From: Erythrobacter sp.
GTDB taxonomy: Bacteria > Pseudomonadota > Alphaproteobacteria > Sphingomonadales > Sphingomonadaceae
NCBI GenBank assembly: GCA_024642565.1
Contig: JAHEAV010000003.1
Coordinates: 1 to 64,000, forward strand
Direction of reading: 5' to 3'
Length of the DNA stretch: 64,000 bases
Position numbers and translations under genes: made by a program. The notes below the pieces were generated by a model. It did no database searches. It had not been told where the DNA came from and saw only the letters and a program-made list of their open reading frames with translations. How positions within the stretch are numbered: the first letter of the stretch is position 1; each line of letters starts with the position of its first letter. Positions 1 through 9,576 of this stretch are shown piece after piece.

Positions 1-1016
1 ACTGCGCGCGCCGCGTCCTTGCCCATTTCTTCAAAATAGCGCGCCATTGCATCCGCCGCCTTGTCAGTCAGTGTTATAAATGCCCGGCGCTTATCAGCTT
101 CGTCCTCAACGCGTTTCAGCAGGCCAGCCTTCACCATTTGCGATATCCAACGCAGTGCAGTTGTGGGGGGTGCGCCGCTGGCAATGCACAGCGAAGTGAC
201 CGAAACGCGCGTGTGTTCCGCACGAGCGGCCGTTAAATCCAGCAAAATGTCCCAGGCCGGATCGGCGAATAGATCATCATCGAAATACCGGGCCCGCAAT
301 TGGCGTTGACGGATAATCTGGCGTACCAATCGCGGATCGGGCAGTGGCGGCCGTGCAGCACGCACCAAACGATCCGATGGATTTTCTTCGTCACGCCCAC
401 CAAATTCGGACGACGGGGATTCAAAGCGGAAGGCGCCGCCATCCGCACCTTTGCCGGACGCAACCTCAGCCCCCGAAAGCCGTTCCAGACGCTCGGCAAT
501 CTGGCCGACCTGTTCTGTCAGGCGCAACAGCGTGAGCCGATCTTCCTGGTTAAGTTCGCGAAGCCGCATACCCGGCATTTTGGCGAGTATTAGGCCAAGT
601 GCAATTACGCGTTCGGACCTAGTTGGAGTTATTAAAATCTGAAGGTTAGATTGATCAAGACATGCGAAAACACCATCAAGAGCGTCCAGGGTGGTGGAGA
701 CAATCAAACAGGCTCCGCCTTTTGCCGCGAGCAGGTCGAGGCGGGACAGTGCCGCAAGCACAATACCGCTGGGCACCGGACAATCGACCAACACCACTTC
801 TCCAAGTGGAACCGGATCGCACGCCAGCAAATCGGGAATGGCACCGACCCGCCCCAACCGGAATCCGGCCGAAACAACGTCTTCGCGTAAGGTATCGCGC
901 AGATGCGCCCTGTCGGCATAAATCGAAGCGCTCTGCGCGTTTGCCACAGGACTTTCGGCAACATCACAAACAGCAATCGCAGTGCCATGTAGAAATTCTG
1001 CCTGCGCCACGGCCAT
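1..1016 (-). CDS. Winged-helix (MarR-like) regulator, 3' end cut by window edge
   Basis: An uninterrupted frame of 338 codons runs from an ATG at 1016 off the left edge. A good ribosome site (AAAGGAG) lies 2-3 bases before the start. Residues ~1-150 form an alternating hydrophobic strand/helix pattern (EVVLVD, GGACLIVS, LQILITP) like a receiver or Rossmann-type domain, but I cannot name the family. The last ~100 visible residues look like a MarR-type winged helix: a recognition-helix stretch (PPTTALRWISQMVKAGLL) followed by a basic wing (EDEADKRRAFITLTD). It is probably a cytoplasmic DNA-binding regulator with an N-terminal sensory or pseudo-receiver domain. The gene follows the L,D-transpeptidase by 45 bp but has its own LexA-type promoter. 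The target genes are unknown. Confidence 0.75.
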   Translation of the reverse strand, partial: MAVAQAEFLHGTAIAVCDVAESPVANAQSASIYADRAHLRDTLREDVVSAGFRLGRVGAIPDLLACDPVPLGEVVLVDCPVPSGIVLAALSRLDLLAAKGGACLIVSTTLDALDGVFACLDQSNLQILITPTRSERVIALGLILAKMPGMRLRELNQEDRLTLLRLTEQVGQIAERLERLSGAEVASGKGADGGAFRFESPSSEFGGRDEENPSDRLVRAARPPLPDPRLVRQIIRQRQLRARYFDDDLFADPAWDILLDLTAARAEHTRVSVTSLCIASGAPPTTALRWISQMVKAGLLKRVEDEADKRRAFITLTDKAADAMARYFEEMGKDAARA

Positions 1017-1032
1017 ACTCCTTTGTTTATGC

Positions 1033-1065
1033 GAACATAATTAGAACAAAAGAAGATCAGGTCAA
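1033..1065 (-). promoter_or_regulatory. Promoter with LexA-like box upstream of the winged-helix gene
   Basis: On the minus strand a -35 TTGACC (1065-1060) and a -10 AATTAT (1042-1037) are separated by exactly 17 bases. Overlapping the -10 is GTTCTAATTATGTTC (1047-1033), a perfect GTTC-N7-GTTC direct repeat, the known LexA box of alphaproteobacteria. The start codon is at 1016, giving a short leader. The -35 overlaps the stop codon of the preceding gene. The pattern is directly visible; SOS control is inferred. Confidence 0.7.
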
Positions 1066-1555
1066 GGTCGAATTTCAATCACGACGCCATCGGGCACAGC
1101 ATTCCACACTTCCTCGATCTCGTCATTGGACAGTGCGATGCAGCCATCGGTCCAATCCCCTGGCATGCGCCCAAAGAGCAATCCGTTAGGCTGACCGTGG
1201 ATGAATATCTGCCCGCCCGGCGACCGCCCCCGCGCCTCGGCGAAGGTGCGGTCCTGTGCGTTGGGATAGGAAATGTGCAGACTAAGATGATAGGCGCTAT
1301 CGGGGTTGCCGTAGTCAATCGTATAGCGCCCTTCGGGTGTCCGCTCGTCCCCTTCAAAGCGCTTGTGATGGGTTGGCGCACCACCAAGCTGAATACCGGG
1401 GTAGGTCTTCACAGCCGTCCCCAGATTATAAAGGGTCAGTGTACGGTCCGATTTGTCCACCAACACGAAATCAGCGTGTTCGGGCGCTCTTGCATTCTGC
1501 GCTGGCGGGGCGCTGGCGGCGACAAATAGCGCCCCGAGAGCGACAAGCAGCTTCA

Positions 1556-1556
<1 letters not shown>
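1062..1556 (-). CDS. L,D-transpeptidase family protein (YkuD fold), exported
   Basis: 164 aa with an N-terminal hydrophobic signal peptide (residues ~1-20), then a compact YkuD domain. The catalytic motif is present: His120 in IFIHGQPN and Cys139 in the GDWTDGCIALSN stretch. This family makes 3-3 cross-links in peptidoglycan or attaches proteins to it in the periplasm. The small size and lack of a LysM or peptidoglycan-binding domain make it one of the minimal members, whose exact reaction is uncertain. The ATG overlaps the purA stop as TGATG, so translation is probably coupled to purA; a TTG one codon earlier is possible but less likely. Confidence 0.85.
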
Positions 1557-2845
<1,289 letters not shown>

Positions 2846-3216
2846 GTTTACAGCTCTCCACCCTGCCCGGGAGTGTCCGCGCGGCCCTTCGACAGGACTC
2901 GGCCACGGGACAGACATGAACGGGCCACAAGCCCGCAGTACGCGCCGCGCCCTATCGGCAGTGGGGAAGCCAAGTCAAGCAACCGCGTGCAGGAAATCCC
3001 GACGTCAGCGTCCATGGCCGTTGAAATTATATCCGCGCTCAGGATTTACCCGGGCAAACGAACATAATCGGCGCAGCGAAACAGCGCATTGCAGATCGCA
3101 ATTTTCAATCCACGGATCGTCCGCACTTCCCGGCACCAAAGAAGAAAAAGTCCTGCAACCCTAAGCATTTGCCGAACGCCAGTTGAGCACCTACAGGCAC
3201 CGTAAGGAGATGAATT
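2846..3216. other. Intergenic region, 371 bp, between divergent purA and a YciI-like gene
   Basis: No credible coding frame, RNA gene or strong hairpin was seen. It must hold the promoters of purA (minus) and of the YciI-like gene (plus). The AAGGAG ribosome site of the latter lies at its right end. Confidence 0.5.
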
Positions 3217-3708
3217 ATGATGAAGAATTGCACCTTGGGCCTAGGTTTTGCTCTCGCGATTGCAACGGTCGCGTGGCCGGCCTCTGCAAAGTCGGAAGGG
3301 CAAGGCACGGCATCGACGGCCTATGACGCCAAATTGGCAGCAGAGCTGGGCGCCGACGAATATGGGATGCGATCCTATGTGGTTGTGTTGCTCAAGACCG
3401 GCCCGGCCGAAATCACCGATCCGGATCGGCTGGATGAACTGTTTGCCGGACATTTGGCCAATATCGCCCGGCTTGCCCAGGCTGGAGAACTTGTGTTGGC
3501 CGGTCCGCTCGATGGCGTTGGCGGGAAACGCGGCCTCCTCATACTCAACGCGCCAGATATCGATGCAGCGCGCGAAATGCTGGAGATGGACCCCTCGGTT
3601 GCGGCCGGAATATTCGATCCGGAGTTCAGCCAGTTCTATGCCTCAGCCGGCCTGATGCGCATGAACGATTTGAACAAGGCGCTGCAGCCTCCGAAATCTG
3701 GTGATTAA
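3217..3708 (+). CDS. YciI-like domain protein with signal peptide
   Basis: 163 aa. Residues 1-24 look like a Sec signal peptide ending ASA-K. The rest matches the YciI/YCII-related ferredoxin-like fold: an opening strand YVVVLLKTGP, then a GHLANIARLAQAGELVLAGPL helix-strand segment with the family's conserved His, then RGLLILNAPDIDAAREML and a closing DPSVAAGIFDPEF stretch. YciI proteins are usually small cytoplasmic proteins of unclear enzymatic role, so an exported form is unusual. The ribosome site TAAGGAG sits 10 bases before the first of two tandem ATGs. It stands alone, with no obvious operon partner. Confidence 0.75.
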   Translation: MMKNCTLGLGFALAIATVAWPASAKSEGQGTASTAYDAKLAAELGADEYGMRSYVVVLLKTGPAEITDPDRLDELFAGHLANIARLAQAGELVLAGPLDGVGGKRGLLILNAPDIDAAREMLEMDPSVAAGIFDPEFSQFYASAGLMRMNDLNKALQPPKSGD

Positions 3709-3855
3709 CGCCGGGCCAGCCCGATAGAAAACGGACTTTCTTCGCGATATTTCAACGGCCCATCCTTCACCCGCGACATTCTGTGACATTCCGCGACTGG
3801 ACTTAGCCATTTGGCTGATCCAGCCCGTACACAGTCAGCACTCGGGAGAGAATCG

Positions 3856-4911
3856 ATGCGAGCTGGTTTGATTGCGGGGACACTAGCCATAAGCCTCATC
3901 GCGATTGGCACGCTTCAGGCACAGCAGCAGCGGTTGCCGGTCGAATGCCGAAAGGACGTGATCCAGCTTTGCGGCAATGATCGCAGCAACATGCGTTCAT
4001 GCATTCGCGAAAGGGTGAGCGAGCTTAGCGAGAGCTGCCGGACCGAGCTCAAGCAGCGAATGGAAACGCAGCGCGAAACGGGTGTGATGGCGCAACGTCG
4101 CGGTGGCGAAGATGAGGCTGGTGTTCGGCGCAGCGGGGTGCAGGAACTATCCTATGGCAGCGCGCCATTGCAGAATGCCAATTTCTGGGCTGGCAGGGGA
4201 AATAACGCACCACTTGTTCTGTTCGTCCATGGCGGCGGGTGGAAGCGCGGCGACAAGTCGATGGTCAGCGGGTCGGCCAAGCTGACCCATTGGCAGGATG
4301 CCGGCTATGCGGTCGCTTCGATCAATTACCGGCTGGTACCCGATGCTACGGTAGAACAGCAGGCCAGTGATGTGGCGACATCGGTCGCGTATTTCCGGAC
4401 CAATGCAGTCAAATTTGGGATCGACCCCAAGCGGATCATCCTGATCGGCCACAGTGCGGGGGCGCATCTGGTTGCACTTGTCGGAACGGATCCGCAGTGG
4501 CTGGCCGGAGCGGGCTTGGCACAGAGCGATCTGCAGGGTGTTATTCCCCTGGACGGCGCGGCCTATGATGTCGCGGCGCAGATGGGCGAAAATGCCCGGA
4601 TCCTTGGTGATACATATGAACAGGCCTTCGGCACCGATCCGGTACGCCAGGCGGCGCTTTCACCCACGCGGCATGCCGAAGCACCCAATGCCCCTGCTTT
4701 TCTGATCCTGCATGTCGACCGGGAAGACGGTACCCGGCAAAGCGAGGCGCTGGCCGCCGCACTGCAGGCCGCGGGCACGGATGTGCAAATCGCCAGAATT
4801 CCGGGGCGCGGCCTGAAAGGGCATATGGAGATTAATCGTAAGCTGGGCGAGGCCGATTATCCGGCGACACCGCTGGTCGATAAATTCCTGCGTGACCGCT
4901 TTGGCCGATGA
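3856..4911 (+). CDS. Exported alpha/beta hydrolase with N-terminal Cys-rich (GLG1-like) region
   Basis: 351 aa. Residues 1-22 form a signal peptide ending LQA-Q. Residues 30-65 carry four cysteines (31, 39, 49, 61) in a CxxDVxxLC...C...C spacing resembling the Cys-rich GLG1/FGFR repeat sometimes found in bacterial exported proteins. From ~95 on it is an alpha/beta hydrolase of the HSL/BD-FAE-like type: oxyanion motif HGGGW (125-129), nucleophile elbow GHSAG (Ser200), a late Asp in LHVDRED and His in KGHMEIN. Likely a periplasmic carboxylesterase; the substrate is unknown. The ATG at 3856 was chosen because GGGAGAG precedes it and a signal peptide follows. Confidence 0.8.
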   Translation: MRAGLIAGTLAISLIAIGTLQAQQQRLPVECRKDVIQLCGNDRSNMRSCIRERVSELSESCRTELKQRMETQRETGVMAQRRGGEDEAGVRRSGVQELSYGSAPLQNANFWAGRGNNAPLVLFVHGGGWKRGDKSMVSGSAKLTHWQDAGYAVASINYRLVPDATVEQQASDVATSVAYFRTNAVKFGIDPKRIILIGHSAGAHLVALVGTDPQWLAGAGLAQSDLQGVIPLDGAAYDVAAQMGENARILGDTYEQAFGTDPVRQAALSPTRHAEAPNAPAFLILHVDREDGTRQSEALAAALQAAGTDVQIARIPGRGLKGHMEINRKLGEADYPATPLVDKFLRDRFGR

Positions 4912-4950
4912 GGTTGGACACCGGTTCGGGAGGCTATTTGGCATAATTAC

Positions 4951-4960
4951 GGGTTAACCC
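4951..4960. promoter_or_regulatory. Perfect 10-bp palindrome upstream of DUF1800 gene
   Basis: GGGTTAACCC lies in the 151-bp gap between the hydrolase stop and the DUF1800 start, about 100 bases before the ATG. It could be an operator. A second inverted repeat, CTTCAG-N10-CTGAAG, begins about 30 bases further downstream. Nothing else supports a function. Confidence 0.3.
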
Positions 4961-5062
4961 AATTTGTAATGATGGTGTTGTCGGTGATCCTTCAGAAGTC
5001 CTTGACTGAAGTTGCAGGTTTGCCGGGTCGGATTGGTTTCGGGCGATGGGAGGGGGTAACAG

Positions 5063-6910
5063 ATGGTTCTTGAAACTTTGGCTTTGCAGGATAGCGGAGC
5101 CGTTGAAGCCGAACCGGGCGACATGAGGCAGAATGTTGAACCGCCAACAGCAAAGCAATCGTCCAGGTCAGGACCAGTCTCACCTTCAAATCTTGCTGTC
5201 GCCGCACTTGCATTGACAACGGCGGCTTGCGGCGGCGGTGGCACGTCCAGCGGTACGCCGCCCGGACCGGGTTCCACAGCCCAGGCCCGTAAACCGCAGT
5301 CTGATGCGGAGGCTGCGCAGTTCATTCTTCGGGCAAGCCTGTCTGTCTCCACAGCCGAAATCGCCAACATCAAGTCCGTGGGGTTTGAGCCTTGGCTGGA
5401 TGCGCAAATAGGTGCCCAGATCGGCCAGACCGGTATTGCCTGGCTGGCCTCACGCGGTTTTGACCAGGTTACAGCGGCAAACTATTTCGACAATGAATAT
5501 CCCGGCGATTACATGATCTGGAACCAGTTGATGACCGGTTCCAACGGCGTACGCAAACGGATCGCTCTGGCATTATCAGAGTATTTCGTAGTTTCCCTGA
5601 CGGGGCTTAACTTTGCCTGGCGCAGCCAGGCGATCGCCCATTACTGGGATCAGCTCAATGCGCGGGCATTCGGGAATTTTCGCGAACTGCTTGAAGACAT
5701 CACCCTCAACCCGGCAATGGGTTATTTTCTCAACACGCAGGGTAACCGGAAAGAGGATACCAGGACCGGCCGCCAGCCTGACGAGAATTATGCACGCGAA
5801 GTCATGCAGCTGTTCACCATCGGCCTGTACCAGCTCAATGGTGATGGTACACCCAAAGCGGGTGCAAACGGCCAGCCGACTGAAACCTACACCAATGACG
5901 ATGTTACCAATCTTGCCCGTGTTTTCACGGGTTATGACTGGGACTTCACCGGCAATGTCGATACGCTTGCCGTTGGCAGCACAACCCGGAAGATCCCCGG
6001 TACCGGCTATGTCACCAAGGCGATGACATCGGATTTCACCAAATGGCGATCGCCCCCGTCCAGCAGCCAACATTCCGCGCTGGCGGCAACATTCCTGGGC
6101 ACCAGTGTGCCTGCGAATACCGACGCAACTGCGGCGCTCAAGATTGCGCTGGATGCCCTGTTCAACCACAGCAATGTCGGGCCGTTCTTCGCCCGCCAGA
6201 TGATCCAGCGGCTTGTCACCAGCAACCCGAGCGCGGCCTATGTCACGCGGGTGGCCAATGTCTTCAACAACAACGGCACCGGGCAACGCGGGGATTTGCG
6301 CGCGGTCTTCAAGGCCATCCTGCTCGACGACGAGGCACTTGCCCCAGCCACCAGAACCGATCCACGCTTTGGCAAGATCCGCGAACCGATGGTGCGGCTG
6401 GTTCAGTGGGGCCGGACCTTCGGAGCGCTATCGACAAGTGGAAACTGGAACATCGGAAATGTTTCGGACAGCGCGTCGAGACTTGGTCAAAGCCCGCTGC
6501 GATCGCCGTCCGTCTTCAATTTCTTCCGGCCCGGCTATGTCCCGTCCAACACCATGGCCTCCGCAAACGGGCTGGTCGCACCGGAATTCCAGCTGGTGAA
6601 CGAAACCAGCACTTCAGGCTATGTGAATTACATGACCACGGCCATCGGTTCAGCCAATGGCATCAACAACGACGTAAAGGCGCAATATTCTGCCGAACTT
6701 GCCATTGCACCGGATGCCGCCGCCCTGGTCGACCATGTCAGCTTGTTGATGGCGGCGGCCCAACTCTCGGACTCTACCAAAGCTGTCATTCGTCAGGCTG
6801 TCGAAGATGTGGTGGTGACGGCTTCAAGCCCGGATTCGGAGAAACTCCGACGTGTCTATCTGGCTGTTTTGCTGGTGATGGCCTCCGCTGAATATCTGGT
6901 CCAGAAATAG
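5063..6910 (+). CDS. DUF1800 family protein, probably exported
   Basis: 615 aa. The bulk matches the DUF1800 family: helical repeats, the NEYPGDYMIWNQLMTGSNGVRKRIALALSEYF-type region near residue 150, and the conserved DENYAREVMQLFTIGLYQLNGDG segment near 240. The N-terminus is odd: about 40 polar residues precede a hydrophobic segment ending LTTAAC at Cys56, which could be a lipoprotein signal but is a poor lipobox. GGGAGGGGGT precedes the ATG at 5063. The family has no established biochemical role; it almost always sits next to a DUF1501 gene, as here, 12 bp downstream. Confidence 0.85.
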   Translation: MVLETLALQDSGAVEAEPGDMRQNVEPPTAKQSSRSGPVSPSNLAVAALALTTAACGGGGTSSGTPPGPGSTAQARKPQSDAEAAQFILRASLSVSTAEIANIKSVGFEPWLDAQIGAQIGQTGIAWLASRGFDQVTAANYFDNEYPGDYMIWNQLMTGSNGVRKRIALALSEYFVVSLTGLNFAWRSQAIAHYWDQLNARAFGNFRELLEDITLNPAMGYFLNTQGNRKEDTRTGRQPDENYAREVMQLFTIGLYQLNGDGTPKAGANGQPTETYTNDDVTNLARVFTGYDWDFTGNVDTLAVGSTTRKIPGTGYVTKAMTSDFTKWRSPPSSSQHSALAATFLGTSVPANTDATAALKIALDALFNHSNVGPFFARQMIQRLVTSNPSAAYVTRVANVFNNNGTGQRGDLRAVFKAILLDDEALAPATRTDPRFGKIREPMVRLVQWGRTFGALSTSGNWNIGNVSDSASRLGQSPLRSPSVFNFFRPGYVPSNTMASANGLVAPEFQLVNETSTSGYVNYMTTAIGSANGINNDVKAQYSAELAIAPDAAALVDHVSLLMAAAQLSDSTKAVIRQAVEDVVVTASSPDSEKLRRVYLAVLLVMASAEYLVQK

Positions 6911-6922
6911 AGGTATCGGCAC

Positions 6923-8356
6923 ATGCACATCGGCAAACTCAACGAAATTTCGCGCCGCGCATTTCTGCATCGCAGCAGCCAACTTGCGGCTGCCGGTGCG
7001 GCATCGTCATGGGCGATGGGCCTCGCCGGAATTGGCGAGGCAGCGGCCTTTAGCCCCGGCACCGATTACAAGGCGCTGGTCTGCATCTTTCTCTATGGCG
7101 GGAATGATCACAACAGCATGTTGGTTCCGTTCGATTCCGCAAATTACGATCTCTACAGCGCCATTCGCGGCGGCGGACCGGGCCAAACCGCAGGCGGTAT
7201 CACACCTGCGCGGGCCAGTCTGGCGGCAACTGTGCTGGCGCCGCCACAGGGGCAGGTGCTCACCAACGACATTCAATACGCGCTGGCCCCACAAATGACC
7301 CGGCTGAAGGCGCGATTTGACCAGGGTGCAATGGCACCGATGCTGAATGTCGGACCACTGATCGTCCCGCTTACGCTGGACCAGTACAAGAGCAGTAATC
7401 TGGTGGCGAACCCGCGCCCGGCCAAGCTTTTTTCGCACAATGACCAGCAATCGACCTGGCAATCATCCAAGCCCGAAGGAGCGACGGACGGATGGGGCGG
7501 AAGGATGGGTGACCTGGCGCTGTCCAGTAACAGCAACGCGCTGTTCACATGCATTTCCGCAACCGGCAACGCGGTTATGTTGTCCGGCACGCAGGCACTA
7601 TCCTATCAGGTGTCATCGGGGGGGGCGATTGCCGTAAACGGCATCAAACGGTCCCTCTATGGCTCGAGCAAGGGCAGCGCAGCCCTGAACACCTTGATGA
7701 CCCAGGCACATACCCATGTGCTGGAATCCGACTATAATACGGTCGCGAAACGATCAATCGATGCCGAAGGGGTAGTATCGGCAGCACTTTCGCAAGTCAG
7801 TCTGGCGACCAGCTTCGCGCCCGCGGTGGGCCGCAACCGGTTGGCCGAACAATTATCGATTGTTGCCCAGCTGATCGCCGCACGCCAACCGCTGGGAGTG
7901 CGCCGTCAGGTGTTCATGGTCAGCCTCGGCGGGTTCGATACGCACGACCGGTTACCGCAGGATCACCCCGGACTGATGGACACGCTGGATTTTGCCATGG
8001 ACGCATTTTACCGGGCCACACTGGAACTGGGGGTTGCAGACAAGGTAACCACTTTCACCGCTTCCGATTTTGGCAGGACATTGGCATCGAATGGCGATGG
8101 CTCCGACCATGGATGGGGATCGCATCATCTGGTCATGGGCGGTGCAGTCGCTGGCGGGCGCTATTATGGCACTGCTCCGCAGATCTCGCTCAATTCAAAC
8201 GATCAGGTCGGCCAGGGCCGCTTGTTACCGACCACATCGGTCGATCAATATGCCGCAACCATGGCCACTTGGTTCGGTGTCGCGCCATCAGAACTGCCAA
8301 GCGTGGCCCCCAATATCGGGCGTTTTGCCACCAGCAATCTGGGGTTCCTTGGTTAG
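6923..8356 (+). CDS. DUF1501 family protein with Tat signal
   Basis: 477 aa. The twin-arginine motif SRRAFLHR (from residue 10) followed by an Ala-rich hydrophobic stretch predicts folded export by Tat. The rest matches DUF1501: LVCIFLYGGNDHNSMLVPFD near the start, SLGGFDTHDRLPQDHPGLM and FTASDFGRTLASNGDGSDHGWGSHH near the end. These Asp/His-rich motifs recall alkaline phosphatase/sulfatase folds and suggest metal binding. It forms a two-gene unit with the upstream DUF1800 gene. The function of the pair is not established. Confidence 0.88.
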   Translation: MHIGKLNEISRRAFLHRSSQLAAAGAASSWAMGLAGIGEAAAFSPGTDYKALVCIFLYGGNDHNSMLVPFDSANYDLYSAIRGGGPGQTAGGITPARASLAATVLAPPQGQVLTNDIQYALAPQMTRLKARFDQGAMAPMLNVGPLIVPLTLDQYKSSNLVANPRPAKLFSHNDQQSTWQSSKPEGATDGWGGRMGDLALSSNSNALFTCISATGNAVMLSGTQALSYQVSSGGAIAVNGIKRSLYGSSKGSAALNTLMTQAHTHVLESDYNTVAKRSIDAEGVVSAALSQVSLATSFAPAVGRNRLAEQLSIVAQLIAARQPLGVRRQVFMVSLGGFDTHDRLPQDHPGLMDTLDFAMDAFYRATLELGVADKVTTFTASDFGRTLASNGDGSDHGWGSHHLVMGGAVAGGRYYGTAPQISLNSNDQVGQGRLLPTTSVDQYAATMATWFGVAPSELPSVAPNIGRFATSNLGFLG

Positions 8357-8365
8357 ATAGTGCGA

Positions 8366-9487
8366 CTAGACTGCGCGCGGTTCGCTGCCGACAAGTTCAT
8401 GTGTGCAGCCCAGTTTCGCGGCCCCGTCCTTGTCGGACAAGGCTGCCACGGTCCGCCATCCAATCGCTCGCAGGCGGGCGGCTATCTCGGGATCGTGACC
8501 CAAGGGCAGGAACAGCGCATCACGCGCCGCTTCGTCCGGCTGCGCTTCGACCAGAGCTTCAACATACAGGGAAAATCCGGTCGCGGGTTCATGGGTGCCG
8601 CCAATTAAATAGGTGCCCCCCCGCCCCAGCGCACCCCGAACATTTTCAGCGTATAGCGTAAAGCCGAACCAGCTTTGATATTCAAAACCATGCCGCTCGG
8701 TCGGATCAAGCGTGATTCGGGCGCCATTCGCAACGCGTTCGGCAATTTGCCTCAGGCCTGTAATCCGGCTCGCCAATGCACCGCCGGCATCAATCGCGAA
8801 GATCCGCTCAATTGCCTGTTCGAACGGGCCAGTTGCATAGAGGAGCGGCATATAGGCTGCGCCGCCGGGCACTAACGCAAGACCGCCGGCATCCTTGGTA
8901 TCAAGTTCACGCCGGACCCGCGCAACATCTTGCGGGGCAAGCGGTAAAGCTTTGGCAGACAGGACGTCGACCAGATCGGGTAAGGTGAAATCGACCGAAA
9001 TGCCGGTCGCGCCGGCACTTTCCAGCGCTTCGATTGCCAGCGCCACCATCTCGGCAGCGGCCGCCACTGAATCGCTGCCAATCAGTTCGGCCCCCATTTG
9101 CAAACGCTGGCGCGCCGGATCGAGCTGGTCTGCACGGATCAAAGCGACTTCACCGGCATAGCACAGTCGCAAAGGCCGCGCGGCCTGCGCCAGCCCGGTT
9201 GCAGCAATCCGTCCGACCTGTGGGGTCATATCGGAACGGAGCGCCAAGGTACGCAGCGACACCGGATCAACAAAACGGAACATCCGCCGAGTGCTCAATC
9301 CGTCCATGCGAGCAGCCAGCGATTTTTCGAACTCGATCAACGGCGGGCTGACACGGTCATATCCATGGCTGTCCATGACATCGAGCACATCGCGCATGGC
9401 CCGGCTGACCGCCCTCGCTTCACGCGGAAGCCGGTCCCCAAGGCCTTCTGGCAAGAGATCGTTCTGGTCGGTCATGGACACGGACAT
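8366..9487 (-). CDS. hisZ: ATP phosphoribosyltransferase regulatory subunit
   Basis: 373 aa. HisZ is a catalytically dead histidyl-tRNA synthetase paralogue that partners with short-form HisG in the first step of histidine synthesis. The class II synthetase-like core is visible: LLPEGLGDRLPREA at the N-terminus, YDRVSPPLIEFEKSL, RFVDPVSLRTLALRSDMTPQVGRIAA (motif 2-like) and a GRGGTYLIGG segment near residue 290. No hisG lies in the window. AGGTGA touches the chosen ATG; an ATG four codons later is also possible. It lies 89 bp after serA, probably in the same operon (serC-serA-hisZ). Confidence 0.9.
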   Translation of the reverse strand: MSVSMTDQNDLLPEGLGDRLPREARAVSRAMRDVLDVMDSHGYDRVSPPLIEFEKSLAARMDGLSTRRMFRFVDPVSLRTLALRSDMTPQVGRIAATGLAQAARPLRLCYAGEVALIRADQLDPARQRLQMGAELIGSDSVAAAAEMVALAIEALESAGATGISVDFTLPDLVDVLSAKALPLAPQDVARVRRELDTKDAGGLALVPGGAAYMPLLYATGPFEQAIERIFAIDAGGALASRITGLRQIAERVANGARITLDPTERHGFEYQSWFGFTLYAENVRGALGRGGTYLIGGTHEPATGFSLYVEALVEAQPDEAARDALFLPLGHDPEIAARLRAIGWRTVAALSDKDGAAKLGCTHELVGSEPRAV

Positions 9488-9576
9488 TCACCTAGATTTC
9501 ACTGCTTCCGGAGAAGCTGGACCATCGCTTTCGCGGGGACCACGAAAGATTTCAAGCGAAACTCCGGCCCAGACCG

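Noticed and set aside
5576-6286. 236-codon minus-strand frame inside the DUF1800 gene
   Set aside because: Antisense of a conserved coding region with no domain pattern.
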